Source of the DNA: Balneolaceae bacterium
GTDB taxonomy: Bacteria; Bacteroidota; Rhodothermia; Balneolales; Balneolaceae
Direction of reading: 5' to 3'
Length of the DNA stretch: 43,150 nt
Assembly (NCBI GenBank): GCA_003561515.1
Contig: PWWL01000308.1
Coordinates: 1 to 43,150 of the forward strand
The notes under the pieces: model-generated
The model's database searches: none
What the model saw: only the letters and a program-made list of their open reading frames with translations
Told to the model about the DNA's origin: nothing
Shown here: piece by piece, positions 9,368-16,747 of the stretch
Numbering within the stretch: the stretch's first letter is position 1
How the letters are laid out: each line of letters begins with the position of its first letter
Position numbers and translations under genes: made by a program

Positions 9368-9643
9368 TTACACGTTAATTGAAGGAGGGGCTCTCAGAGA
9401 AAAACCTGCAGGCACCGTTTTACGGGCATCTGAATAAGCAGGTATTGCAATATCGGCTGCTGTCGCAGGGATGTAGTGCAAGTGTGAATTAAATTGGCCA
9501 TCGGTAGCCTGCGCTGTCAGTACACAATGGATACATTCTTCTTCGTCCGACAGGTCATCATCTCCGGAATGATGATGATGGTATACTTGGTCACCGTGGT
9601 CTAGCAGCAGTTCCGCAACATGCTGATATGAATGCAGCGACAT
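9368..9643 (-). CDS. Small His/Cys-containing protein with unclear start
   Basis: From the ATG at 9643 this is 91 residues with a cluster of four histidines (YHHHH, about 21-25), an acidic stretch and ECIHC. The same frame stays open 26 codons further upstream and encodes a good membrane or signal segment (basic LKKLL, then RVAAILFAVSGLLF), but contains no ATG, GTG or TTG. A non-standard start (ATC at 9721, or CTG at 9715) or a base error would be needed. Without that segment the protein would be cytoplasmic; with it, exported or membrane-bound. No family recognised. It lies between the DUF3299 and GTPase genes, so a role in metal binding is plausible. Confidence 0.6.
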   Translation of the reverse strand: MSLHSYQHVAELLLDHGDQVYHHHHSGDDDLSDEEECIHCVLTAQATDGQFNSHLHYIPATAADIAIPAYSDARKTVPAGFSLRAPPSINV

Positions 9644-9726
9644 AAACAGTAGTCCGGATACTGCAAAAAGAATGGCAGCAACTCTGAGGGGCGATATGGA
9701 AAGAAGCTTTTTCAGAGAGATTGTGT

Positions 9727-10170
9727 TTACCTGTTCACGAGGCGTGCGTCTTTCAACTCATAAATAATACCCATACTCGCATCGGTTACCAAATGAAATG
9801 TATCCTGCAACGCCATGGGTCTGTGATTATAATCGATTGGTTCAACAGTTCTTACGTAAACCATGGATTCCGCTTCGCCTGGACCGCAGAAAAAGCAGTC
9901 ACTCATGGGGCTGGCGCTGACAAGAAAGTTGGAATGTTGACGAGTATACTCGAGAGGGAACATGAATCCTTCTACAATCATCTCTTTTCCATCGAGTTTC
10001 TTTTGATTGTCGTTAAACTTTACCTGGTAGAAATTGCTATCCCATACCCATTCAACATTTGCAAGAACGGACCAGTCAAGCTTTTCAGCTGCCTCATCTT
10101 TATCATTGGGTGTTAATCCCATAAGCAGAATTGCAGCTGTGAGAAGTGAGAGTATTGAGAGATTCTTCAT
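9727..10170 (-). CDS. DUF3299 family secreted protein
   Basis: 147 residues. It has a signal peptide (MKNLSILSLLTAAILLMGL), then a compact domain with GKEMIVEGFMFPLE and the family hallmark SDCFFCGPGEAESMV (about 88-102), whose two cysteines (CFFC) may bind metal or form a disulfide. DUF3299 proteins are often encoded beside an FtsX-like permease and its ATPase. Together they are known, or suspected, as parts of zinc-regulated transport loci in other bacteria. That matches here: it starts 21 bp after the permease gene. The biochemical role is not established; an envelope metal-binding partner is inferred. Confidence 0.85.
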   Translation of the reverse strand: MKNLSILSLLTAAILLMGLTPNDKDEAAEKLDWSVLANVEWVWDSNFYQVKFNDNQKKLDGKEMIVEGFMFPLEYTRQHSNFLVSASPMSDCFFCGPGEAESMVYVRTVEPIDYNHRPMALQDTFHLVTDASMGIIYELKDARLVNR

Positions 10171-10191
10171 CGGTTTAACAGGTTAATCGAG

Positions 10192-11583
10192 TTAAGCTTT
10201 GGATAACGTTTCAGCGATATCTGTTCTGTAGGCCTGAATTGCCGGAATAACGGAAGAGATAATTCCTATTCCCGCGGCGAGTAAAAGTACCCGGCCCTCA
10301 CCGGGTATAAAAACGCGGCCGCTCATTGCAAATTGTTGTGCCTCTTCAAAAAGCAGTCCTATGCCTTCAACAGCTGCATGCCCAAGAAGCATTCCCAGCA
10401 GCCCGCCGGCAAGTGAAATAAGCAGGCCTTCGAGTATTACGTTCATAAAAAGTTTCGATCTCGAACCGCCCAGCGACCTCATAATTGCAAGGTCGTACTT
10501 TCGCTCTTTCATCGAGTTTAGTAAAGCGATGAAAATTCCAAGCACGGATGCCAGAATCAGAATATATGCAAAAATCTGTATGGCATCGAGTCCTACGCCA
10601 AGAAGGTTGAGGAGCCGGGTTATTTCTACGGCAGGGGCAGCTGCCTGCATGGCTGTATTCTCATTTACAAAACGGGGAAATTGAGCAGCGGCAAGCGGAT
10701 TTCTGTACTGGATCAACATGATTGTGATCTGCTCATCATCATACTCTTCACTGAGAAAGCTCTCATCTGTGATGTCTCTTCCCCGCGAATGGTTGTGCCC
10801 GAGATGCCGGCTCTCGGTATACCCTGCATGTGCAATCTCATTCGAACCGTGATCGTGGTCATGACCGTGATCGTGATCATGGTTGTGATCGTGATCATGA
10901 CTGTGGCTATCTTCGTGATCGTGATGGTGATCATGATCATGGTCGTGGTCGTGGTCATGATCATCATGGGGTTCATGAATACCCCACATGGTTTCCACAC
11001 CTGTGAGGATCAGCCGGTCGATAACCGTCCCGGTTGTTTCAAAAATGCCAACAACATGCAGATCGTGTTCGTCGTGCGTATGTCCTGAAGCGGAGAAACC
11101 GTGACTGCTAACAAAGGTATCCCCGACCTGAAGGCCCTCGGCCCGGGCTACATCAGAGCCGAGCACAACTTCAAACTCGTGATCCCAGAGCGTGCCCTCC
11201 GCAAGTTCAGCGCTGTACCTCTCCGGATAGGCTGTGGTGGTACCCACAATACGGTAGCCTCGATAATTGTCGCCCAGCGCCTGCGGAATTGCGGAAGCCA
11301 CCAAGCGATGATTCATCAATTCACGGGCTTCCTTCAGGTTTATATTCCCTGTGGGTGCGTCAATATGAAAAATACCTGAAAGTATGAGCTGAACCGGGCT
11401 GCCTTTTGCCCCTACAACTGCATCGATGCCCTCGGCATTTTTATACAGATTATCCTCGAGCTGGTAGCTGAGCAGCAACAGAACCACAATGGTGGCAATC
11501 CCAAACGATAGCAGCAGAATGTTGAGCAGGGTATTGAGTGCCCTTCGTCTTAGGTAAGAGAAGCTGAGCTTTAGAAGGTTCAT
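10192..11583 (-). CDS. FtsX-like ABC permease with His/Asp-rich metal loop
   Basis: 463 residues from the ATG at 11583, one base after the ATPase stop; an upstream in-frame ATG would overlap that gene. Layout is MacB/LolC-like: one N-terminal helix (about 23-41), a large periplasmic domain, and three C-terminal helices with the FtsX motif KYDLAIMRSLGGSRSKLF. Inside the periplasmic domain a loop at about 203-246 holds roughly 21 histidines alternating with aspartates, followed by HLGHNHSRG. This resembles the His-rich loops of zinc transporters. MacB-like permeases do not themselves form ion channels, so the complex may handle zinc-loaded proteins or act as a mechanotransmitter. Strong zinc link by context. 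Confidence 0.9.
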   Translation of the reverse strand: MNLLKLSFSYLRRRALNTLLNILLLSFGIATIVVLLLLSYQLEDNLYKNAEGIDAVVGAKGSPVQLILSGIFHIDAPTGNINLKEARELMNHRLVASAIPQALGDNYRGYRIVGTTTAYPERYSAELAEGTLWDHEFEVVLGSDVARAEGLQVGDTFVSSHGFSASGHTHDEHDLHVVGIFETTGTVIDRLILTGVETMWGIHEPHDDHDHDHDHDHDHHHDHEDSHSHDHDHNHDHDHGHDHDHGSNEIAHAGYTESRHLGHNHSRGRDITDESFLSEEYDDEQITIMLIQYRNPLAAAQFPRFVNENTAMQAAAPAVEITRLLNLLGVGLDAIQIFAYILILASVLGIFIALLNSMKERKYDLAIMRSLGGSRSKLFMNVILEGLLISLAGGLLGMLLGHAAVEGIGLLFEEAQQFAMSGRVFIPGEGRVLLLAAGIGIISSVIPAIQAYRTDIAETLSKA

Positions 11584-11584
11584 G

Positions 11585-12235
11585 TCAGGCAACCTCCCCC
11601 ACAGGCAATTCAAGGTCTACAACGTTGTCGAAATGCCTTTTCACCCGGCTGTCGTGGGTTGAAATAACGAGTGTGGCACCGGTTTTTTCCGCCATTTTTT
11701 TCAGCAATCCCACAACATCCTCACTGCGCAGATCGTCGAGGCTGGAGGTGGGTTCATCAGCCAACAGCAACGCCGGTTCGTTTACAACAGCCCGTGCAAT
11801 GGAGACACGCTGTTTTTGTCCCTGACTGAGCTGTCCGGGATAGGATCTCATCTTTTCCCCGATTCCAAGTTCGCTGCATAGATCACGAATGCGGTTCAGA
11901 TCTTCGGGAATACCGGCCATATATTGCGCAATGCGGATATTCACTTCAACTGATAATGTATCAATTAGATGAAGCTGCTGATAAATAACACCAATATTCC
12001 TTCCCCTGAAGCGATCGCGCTGCGATTCACTCATTTTATAGAGATCGGTGCCATTAATAGTGAGTGTTCCGCGTGTAGGCCGTAAAACACCGGCTAATAC
12101 GTGCAGAAGTGTTGATTTTCCGCTGCCAGAGAGGCCTGTAATCAGCAAATGATCACCCTTGTCAGTATGCAGTTCGGGCAGCTTAACAGTAGTTCTGGCA
12201 TCGTATGTATGGTGAGCATTTTTAAGAACCAACAT
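11585..12235 (-). CDS. LolD/MacB-type ABC ATP-binding protein
   Basis: 216 residues from the ATG at 12235, which sits about nine bases after a GAGAG ribosome site. A TTG at 12241 overlapping the stop of the regulator gene is an alternative that adds two residues. It has Walker A GLSGSGKST, signature LSQGQKQRVSIARA, Walker B LLADEPTSSLDD and the switch STHDSR. This is the ATPase type that pairs with FtsX-like permeases, and that permease is the very next gene. Confidence 0.93.
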   Translation of the reverse strand: MLVLKNAHHTYDARTTVKLPELHTDKGDHLLITGLSGSGKSTLLHVLAGVLRPTRGTLTINGTDLYKMSESQRDRFRGRNIGVIYQQLHLIDTLSVEVNIRIAQYMAGIPEDLNRIRDLCSELGIGEKMRSYPGQLSQGQKQRVSIARAVVNEPALLLADEPTSSLDDLRSEDVVGLLKKMAEKTGATLVISTHDSRVKRHFDNVVDLELPVGEVA

Positions 12236-12237
12236 AA

Positions 12238-12567
12238 TCAATGACTCTCAACACACATGGAACATTCAACCCACTCTTCACTAGGGATTTGCTTTATTGC
12301 ATCGGGACTGTTGCCTTTCTCAAACACCGGCCGGAAGAGCACATTCCCTTCGGGATGACCCGTCCCGCAACTATGGCAGCTTACGTCATGATCTACCAAA
12401 ACCGGTGTATAGCCGGTAATCACCCAGCCGTCGTGCCCCTGATGCGCAGCCAGGCTCTCAAGTGCTGCACGGACCGTTTGCGACTTATTGCCGCCATAGT
12501 ACTTTTCAGAAAGCCTGTTGAGCAATTCCACGGTCTGATTGTCGAGTGTAAAGTTCAATCGCTTCAT
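12238..12567 (-). CDS. Ribbon-helix-helix regulator with Cys4 metal-binding tail
   Basis: 109 residues. Residues 1-42 look like a CopG/RHH DNA-binding domain (KRLNFTLDNQTVELLNRLSE, then KSQTVRAALESLA). The rest carries two CxxC pairs, C64/C67 and C102/C105, with H71 and H109 nearby, which would form a zinc-ribbon-like metal site. The arrangement differs from NikR, whose sensor is an ACT domain. It overlaps the MerC gene (ATGA) and is followed by the transporter genes. It is likely the metal-responsive repressor of its own operon; the palindrome at 13070-13091 is the natural operator candidate. Function is inferred from domain and position. Confidence 0.8.
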   Translation of the reverse strand: MKRLNFTLDNQTVELLNRLSEKYYGGNKSQTVRAALESLAAHQGHDGWVITGYTPVLVDHDVSCHSCGTGHPEGNVLFRPVFEKGNSPDAIKQIPSEEWVECSMCVESH

Positions 12568-13088
12568 GACATAATATGCGTTTCTGGTTCATCTTCATTT
12601 CTCTTTTCCGGGTTGACTTCATCTTCGGTTTCAACCGGATGGTGCTGGTGCGAACTGACGGTACAGGTTTGATGATGCCGGTAGTTGAGCCAGTGGCCCC
12701 GGATTAACAAAATGCTTCCGGTCAGGGTAAATATCGTTTCGACCCAATATCCAAGCCAGAAATGGCCAAGCAGCCATCCGGCAAGAACAAGAAGCAATCC
12801 GGCACCGAGCAGGCCTGTTATCTTTCGATCAAAATGGCTTCTCTTAGAAGCGAAGTAAACCGTGGGGGCGATCAACACAATAAACAGCGGGTGCAGCCAC
12901 TCAGCCAGGAACGGTGATGTGGAGAGCAGCGGCAGTAAAGCCACAAGCACCGGAAAAAAAAGACAGTGAATGGCACAAATGGCGGATATGCCGAGTCCAA
13001 ATCGGTCCCAAAGAATAGATTCCGTGATGCTTTTTTCCGCCAAAATTAAATTTCTAAAGTGTTTATTTGAGTGTGTATTAATATACAC
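12564..13088 (-). CDS. MerC-family membrane protein
   Basis: 174 residues with four predicted membrane helices and the MerC hallmark WDRFGLGISAICAIHCLFFP, whose cysteines C38 and C42 sit in the first helix. MerC proteins move mercuric ions in mer operons; chromosomal relatives in Bacteroidota often lie in zinc or copper loci. The C-terminal tail is hydrophilic with several histidines (YRHHQ, SHQHH). The start is uncertain. The listed GTG lies inside the palindrome; a TTG at 13043 would remove 15 poorly conserved residues and leave the palindrome as a true upstream operator. First gene of the zinc-type operon. Confidence 0.8.
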   Translation of the reverse strand: MYINTHSNKHFRNLILAEKSITESILWDRFGLGISAICAIHCLFFPVLVALLPLLSTSPFLAEWLHPLFIVLIAPTVYFASKRSHFDRKITGLLGAGLLLVLAGWLLGHFWLGYWVETIFTLTGSILLIRGHWLNYRHHQTCTVSSHQHHPVETEDEVNPEKRNEDEPETHIMS

Positions 13089-13091
13089 ACT
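13070..13091. promoter_or_regulatory. Palindrome at the head of the zinc-type operon
   Basis: Perfect 9-bp arms, AGTGTGTAT and ATACACACT, are separated by four bases. It lies at the 5' end of the MerC gene and is the only strong dyad in the 258-bp gap. RHH dimers bind such dyads, and an RHH regulator is the second gene of the operon. A -7-like TAATTTTG lies at 13041-13048 on the minus strand, 22 bp inside. Assignment as its operator is an inference. Confidence 0.5.
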
Positions 13092-13348
13092 TTAAACTTC
13101 CAATGGCAAGGTCGCCTTGCAGATTTTTAGCGAAGTGCAATAGAATTGTCAATTGCAAGGAATAAGCCTGACAGTCTGGACTAAGGAAAGCACTTAACGG
13201 ATGATGGATGCATCTAAAAAAGTCAAGGCTTTTTTTATCAGGAAGCGGTTCAGGGAGCGTTTAAGCATTTTAAGTTAAATTCCCCTTTTTTGTTCTCCCT
13301 CACAGTTTTCTGGATAATCAGGCAGATCACACAAAACTGCTTAGACCT

Positions 13349-14143
13349 CTAAAATTTTGCCCTGATTTCCCAAAGGTCCGGAAATACCGGACTATTTAGC
13401 GTACCGCGCAGATACTTGGCTCCATCCGAACCACCTGTACCGCGCTTGGTACCGATGGTTCGCTCCACCATTTTTACATGGCGGTAGCGCCATTCCATCA
13501 GGCCTTCGTCATAATCCACCAGGAGTTCGCACAGCAGTGCGGTTTCAGGATCATTCTTCATGATATCAACCAGCAGCTTCTGATTGTATTCAGACGTTTC
13601 ATGAACCAGCCCCTGCTCATTTAGCCGTTCCGGCATTTCGATGTTATACTCCCGATGCTGCAGGTATTTGCAGAAACTCTCCCATATGGTAGATTCTTCC
13701 TCCCTGTCGAGGAGATTCTGCTGCAGTTCTGGCTGATCTTTGTGCACGTCGATAATGTGCTTCGACCTCATCCCGCAGATAATCTCCATTTCACGAAACT
13801 GAACCGACTGAAACCCGCTAGCATTCTGAAGGAATCCACGGAAGCTGTTGAACTCAAGCGGGGTCATGGTTTCAAGTATGTCAATCTGGGAGACCATCGT
13901 TTTAAGAATAGTAAGAATACGGCGCATTGTTTTTGCCGCGCTCCAAGTGTTACCGGTTTCCAGATCGGACCGGAATTTATCCAACTCGTGCAGGATCTGT
14001 TTGAACCAGAGCTCATATACCTGGTGAATAATGATAAATAGCATCTCATCATGCTCGGCCGGTTTAGATTCGGGCTGCTGCAGTTCAAGCAGTTCTTTTA
14101 CTTTCAAGTACGATGTGTAGGTCAGGCTCTCGGATTGACTCAT
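13349..14143 (-). CDS. kynA: Tryptophan 2,3-dioxygenase
   Basis: 264 residues, normal for the bacterial haem enzyme that opens the indole ring of L-tryptophan to N-formylkynurenine, the first step of the kynurenine pathway. Visible hallmarks are LTYTSYLKVKELLELQ, HDEMLFIIIHQVYELWFKQ (active-site residues) and RHVKMVERTIGTKRGTGGS, where H222 is the expected axial haem ligand and GTGGS the substrate loop. Other kynurenine genes are not in the window. It is monocistronic: no same-strand gene lies close on either side. Confidence 0.95.
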   Translation of the reverse strand: MSQSESLTYTSYLKVKELLELQQPESKPAEHDEMLFIIIHQVYELWFKQILHELDKFRSDLETGNTWSAAKTMRRILTILKTMVSQIDILETMTPLEFNSFRGFLQNASGFQSVQFREMEIICGMRSKHIIDVHKDQPELQQNLLDREEESTIWESFCKYLQHREYNIEMPERLNEQGLVHETSEYNQKLLVDIMKNDPETALLCELLVDYDEGLMEWRYRHVKMVERTIGTKRGTGGSDGAKYLRGTLNSPVFPDLWEIRAKF

Positions 14144-14200
14144 GCTGATGTGTGGCAGGTAGTTGAGGTTGTGTTTAGGTGAATATAGGGAATGTTCTTG

Positions 14201-14329
14201 AGTAGCAAGTATTGAGTATCAGGTAATGAGTAATGAGATGTCTCATTGGAAACGGATATTCTCACATCCTCTTCAGAATGGAATTTTTGCCCCCAACTCA
14301 AAGCGTCTCAGTACTCAAAACTTGCTACT
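14201..14329. repeat. Inverted repeat between polX and kynA
   Basis: Arms of 18 bp at 14201-14218 and 14312-14329 match at 17 of 18 positions (AGTAGCAAGTATTGAGTA and its reverse complement with one change), about 93 bp apart. A smaller dyad AATGAGA-TG-TCTCATT lies inside. The right arm covers the polX stop codon. It may be a foldback repeat or a transcription stop for polX. Confidence 0.6.
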
Positions 14330-16085
14330 GAATACTTCCCCTACACCACTCCTCAAACTCTTCCACACTTTTAGTGTTCAGCACACGCGCCGGTTCGAAC
14401 TTCGCCTTACGGGCAATCATCACGCCGTAGCGGATATCGTCGATGCCTTCGGTACTGTGGGCGTCAGGATTGATGGAGGTGATTAGGCCTGTTTCCCTGG
14501 CTTTGTTGCCGTATCGCCAGTCGAGATCGAGCCGCCATGGGCTGGCGTTGATCTCAATAACAGTGCTGTGTTCGGCGGCGAGTTCAATCAATTTATTTAG
14601 GTCGAGCTTACTCTCCTCTCTCTTCAGCAGTAGTCGTCCGGTTGGATGTCCTAAAATCCGCGTATAGGGATTCTTAATCGCGGCCTCAAACCGCGCCATC
14701 ATTTTTTCAAGAGGCATCTCCATACCGCTATGTACGCTGGCAATCACGAAGTCAAAGCCGGCTAGGATCTCATCGGGATAATCGAGCGAGCCGTCGCTCA
14801 GAATATCCGATTCCATCCCTTTGAAGATTTTGAAACTTTTCCCTTCGCTTATGAATGCCTCATTCAGCTGATCAATCTCCTCCCACTGCTTCTTCACCTC
14901 GTCAATGGTCAGTCCGCCGGCATAGGCCGCCGTTCTGGAGTGATCTGTAAGGGCCAGGTACTCATATCCCCGCTCCATGTACGCTTCGGCCATTTGGCGG
15001 ATGGTGTACTTTCCGTCGCTATACGTGCTGTGCGCGTGCACCACTCCTTTGATGTCTTCATCGCTCACAAGCTCCATGGACTCGTGTTCGGCGTAATAGG
15101 CAAACTCGCCGCGGTCTTCACGGTGCTCGGGCGGAATAAAGTTGAGGTCAAGCTTGCTGTAGATCCCGGCTTCCGATCCGGTTTTTACCGGCTGATCGAA
15201 ATCGGTCTCTTTTTCTTCATTGAGCTTGAAAAGGCCGTACTCGTTCAGAGCCATGCCGCGTTCGCGGGCGCGCTGACGCATCACGATGTTGTGCTCCTTG
15301 CTGCCGGTAAAGTACATCAGTGCCGCCGGGTACTCCTCGGGCTTCACAATCCTGAGATCCACCTGCCTTCCGTTTTCAGTACGCACCGAGCTTTTGGTGT
15401 CGCCCCGGCCCAGCACCTCCACCACCAGGTCATGATTCACAAAGGCGTCAAAAATGGTTCCTGCATCTGCGCTATCTGCTGCCACAATAAGATCGATATC
15501 CCCGATGGTTTCGCGCGAGCGGCGAAGGGATCCTGCAATCTCGCACTGCTTAACGCCTTTTAGCCCTTTCACAAATTCAAAGTAGGGTTCCGCAATATCC
15601 AGGGCCTGGTCGAGCCGGGCTCGTTCACCGAACTTCTCCAGGTATTCGATCGACTTGATGATCTTGTCGGCCGACTTTTGCCCCAGCCCCGGCAGTTCGG
15701 CTACCGCTCCGCTCTGGCACGCTTCCTTCAGCTCAGTGATTTCGGTGATGCCCAGTTTCTGATAGATCTTTACAATGTTCTTCGGCCCGAGTCCGGATAT
15801 ATTCAACCATTCAATCAATCCTTTGGGAACTCGCTCTTTCAGATCCTCCAGTACCGGCATGGTTCCCGTCGCAGAAAATGCTTTGATATCTTCCGCAATC
15901 GATTTGCCAATGCCCTTGATGTCGGTCAGGTTATCATTTTCGATATAAGCTGTAATCTCATCGTTCAGCCCTTCGATGGTCTGTGCCGCGCGGTCGAACG
16001 CGATGGCCCGGAACCGGTTCTCTCCGGCCAACTGCATCAGGTTATACACTTCGCGAAGTTTTTCGGCTACGTCCTGGTTGGTCAT
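14325..16085 (-). CDS. polX: DNA polymerase/3'-5' exonuclease PolX
   Basis: 586 residues, close to the usual length. N-terminal helix-hairpin-helix domains (LTDIKGIGKSIAEDI at 53-67 and VAELPGLGQKSADKI at 128-142) precede the pol-beta nucleotidyltransferase fingerprint GSLRRSRETIGDIDLIV, where D196, D198 and D243 are the catalytic aspartates. The C-terminal PHP domain has HAHSTYSDG (H350, H352, D357) and LTDHS (D381, H382). It fills short gaps and edits in base-excision repair. An 8-bp tandem repeat array begins only 16 bp upstream of the start codon and lies where the leader or promoter should be, which could make expression phase-variable. Confidence 0.95.
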   Translation of the reverse strand: MTNQDVAEKLREVYNLMQLAGENRFRAIAFDRAAQTIEGLNDEITAYIENDNLTDIKGIGKSIAEDIKAFSATGTMPVLEDLKERVPKGLIEWLNISGLGPKNIVKIYQKLGITEITELKEACQSGAVAELPGLGQKSADKIIKSIEYLEKFGERARLDQALDIAEPYFEFVKGLKGVKQCEIAGSLRRSRETIGDIDLIVAADSADAGTIFDAFVNHDLVVEVLGRGDTKSSVRTENGRQVDLRIVKPEEYPAALMYFTGSKEHNIVMRQRARERGMALNEYGLFKLNEEKETDFDQPVKTGSEAGIYSKLDLNFIPPEHREDRGEFAYYAEHESMELVSDEDIKGVVHAHSTYSDGKYTIRQMAEAYMERGYEYLALTDHSRTAAYAGGLTIDEVKKQWEEIDQLNEAFISEGKSFKIFKGMESDILSDGSLDYPDEILAGFDFVIASVHSGMEMPLEKMMARFEAAIKNPYTRILGHPTGRLLLKREESKLDLNKLIELAAEHSTVIEINASPWRLDLDWRYGNKARETGLITSINPDAHSTEGIDDIRYGVMIARKAKFEPARVLNTKSVEEFEEWCRGSIQ

Positions 16086-16100
16086 TGTGGATGGTTTATT

Positions 16101-16162
16101 GTGTAATCGTGTAATCGTGTAATCGTGTAATCGTGTAATCGTGTAATCGTGTAATCGTGTAA
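16101..16162. repeat. 8-bp tandem repeat array upstream of polX
   Basis: GTGTAATC is repeated seven times in perfect tandem, followed by a partial copy GTGTAA. No variation between copies. Confidence 0.97.
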
Positions 16163-16323
16163 AGATTGTTTGTTATTTCGGAAAAGTACAATTGTAAGGT
16201 TAACTATTACACCATTGATCGCGTGAACAATTAAGAACAGAAACTAAGGAAATCCAATTCATCCGCACAGACAGAAAATGAAAAAATCAGAGGACACTCG
16301 TTTCTTTTAGAAATGAAAACTCC

Positions 16324-16331
16324 TATCTTTG
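16324..16331 (+). promoter_or_regulatory. -7 box of the tRNA-Leu promoter
   Basis: TATCTTTG matches the Bacteroidota -7 consensus TAnnTTTG exactly and lies 20 bp before the tRNA. A clear TTG -33 element is not present at the expected spacing. Confidence 0.6.
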
Positions 16332-16351
16332 AAAGCTCAGTATTAAAGCAA

Positions 16352-16439
16352 GCCCTGGTGGCGGAATTGGTAGACGCGCTATCTTGAGGGGGTAGTGACC
16401 TAACCGGTCGTGCTGGTTCGACTCCAGTCCAGGGCACCA
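16352..16439 (+). tRNA. tRNA-Leu (anticodon GAG), CCA encoded
   Basis: The 88-nt sequence folds as a class II tRNA: acceptor GCCCTGG/CCAGGGC, D-loop with GGTAG, anticodon stem CTATC/GGTAG enclosing the loop TTGAGGG (anticodon GAG), a long variable arm, the T-loop GTTCGACTC, discriminator A and an encoded CCA. It reads CUC and CUU leucine codons. A -7 box precedes it and a strong intrinsic terminator follows directly. Confidence 0.96.
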
Positions 16440-16475
16440 AAAACCTTGTAAGTTACATGCTTGCAAGGTTTTTTT
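16440..16475 (+). terminator. Intrinsic terminator of tRNA-Leu
   Basis: A 12-bp stem (AAACCTTGTAAG with CTTGCAAGGTTT, one G-U pair), a 7-base loop TTACATG, and a run of T directly after. Confidence 0.93.
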
Positions 16476-16747
16476 GTTTGTCGGGAATTTCCATCTCTCA
16501 AATCATCACATGCTATCTTGTGGAGCAGTGCTCAGGCCCGAAAGCGTTCGGCATCGGGTAATGCTGGTTCGACCATGCCTGCCAGCTGTGATGAATTAGG
16601 GTAAAAAATTGAATCCTGTAAACAGATGTGCGTGATAGAACCGGCACGTTATATCTGTAGAGATGCCGGGCGTGGTATGTTGTCCCGTATTTTAATGAAC
16701 ATCCGGCCATTGTGGCTGACCGGATGTTCACTTCGCCGACCTTTCTT
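16476..16747. other. Non-coding stretch with a possible tRNA-Leu remnant
   Basis: No ORF is convincing here. At 16512-16585 two blocks resemble the upstream tRNA-Leu in order: GCTATCTTGTGGAGCAGTG (anticodon arm region) and TGCTGGTTCGAC (T-arm region). The spacing between them is longer than in the real tRNA. This could be a decayed duplicate or a left-over attachment site. The rest holds the hairpin at 16696-16730. Confidence 0.4.
16696..16730 (-). terminator. Hairpin after the TorF-like porin gene
   Basis: A perfect 11-bp stem (TGAACATCCGG and its reverse complement) with a 13-base loop lies 18 bp after the porin stop on the minus strand and is followed by TTAAAAT, a weak U-tract. Confidence 0.6.

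Noticed and set aside
10837-10975. His/Asp-coding repeat as a non-coding satellite
   Set aside because: The frame stays open and the motif continues a permease domain on both sides, so it is coding.
13201-13278. Possible 25-residue plus-strand peptide gene (MMDASKKVK...)
   Set aside because: Too short, weak ribosome site and no similarity; likely chance.
14940-15563. 207-residue plus-strand ORF inside polX
   Set aside because: Antisense shadow; the polX motifs on the other strand are complete.
16101-16162. Tandem array as a CRISPR
   Set aside because: Units are 8 bp with no spacers, and no cas genes are present.
16231-16440. Minus-strand ORF of 69 residues beginning MVPWTGVEPARPV
   Set aside because: It is the antisense of tRNA-Leu, a well-known false translation; the tRNA explains the sequence.
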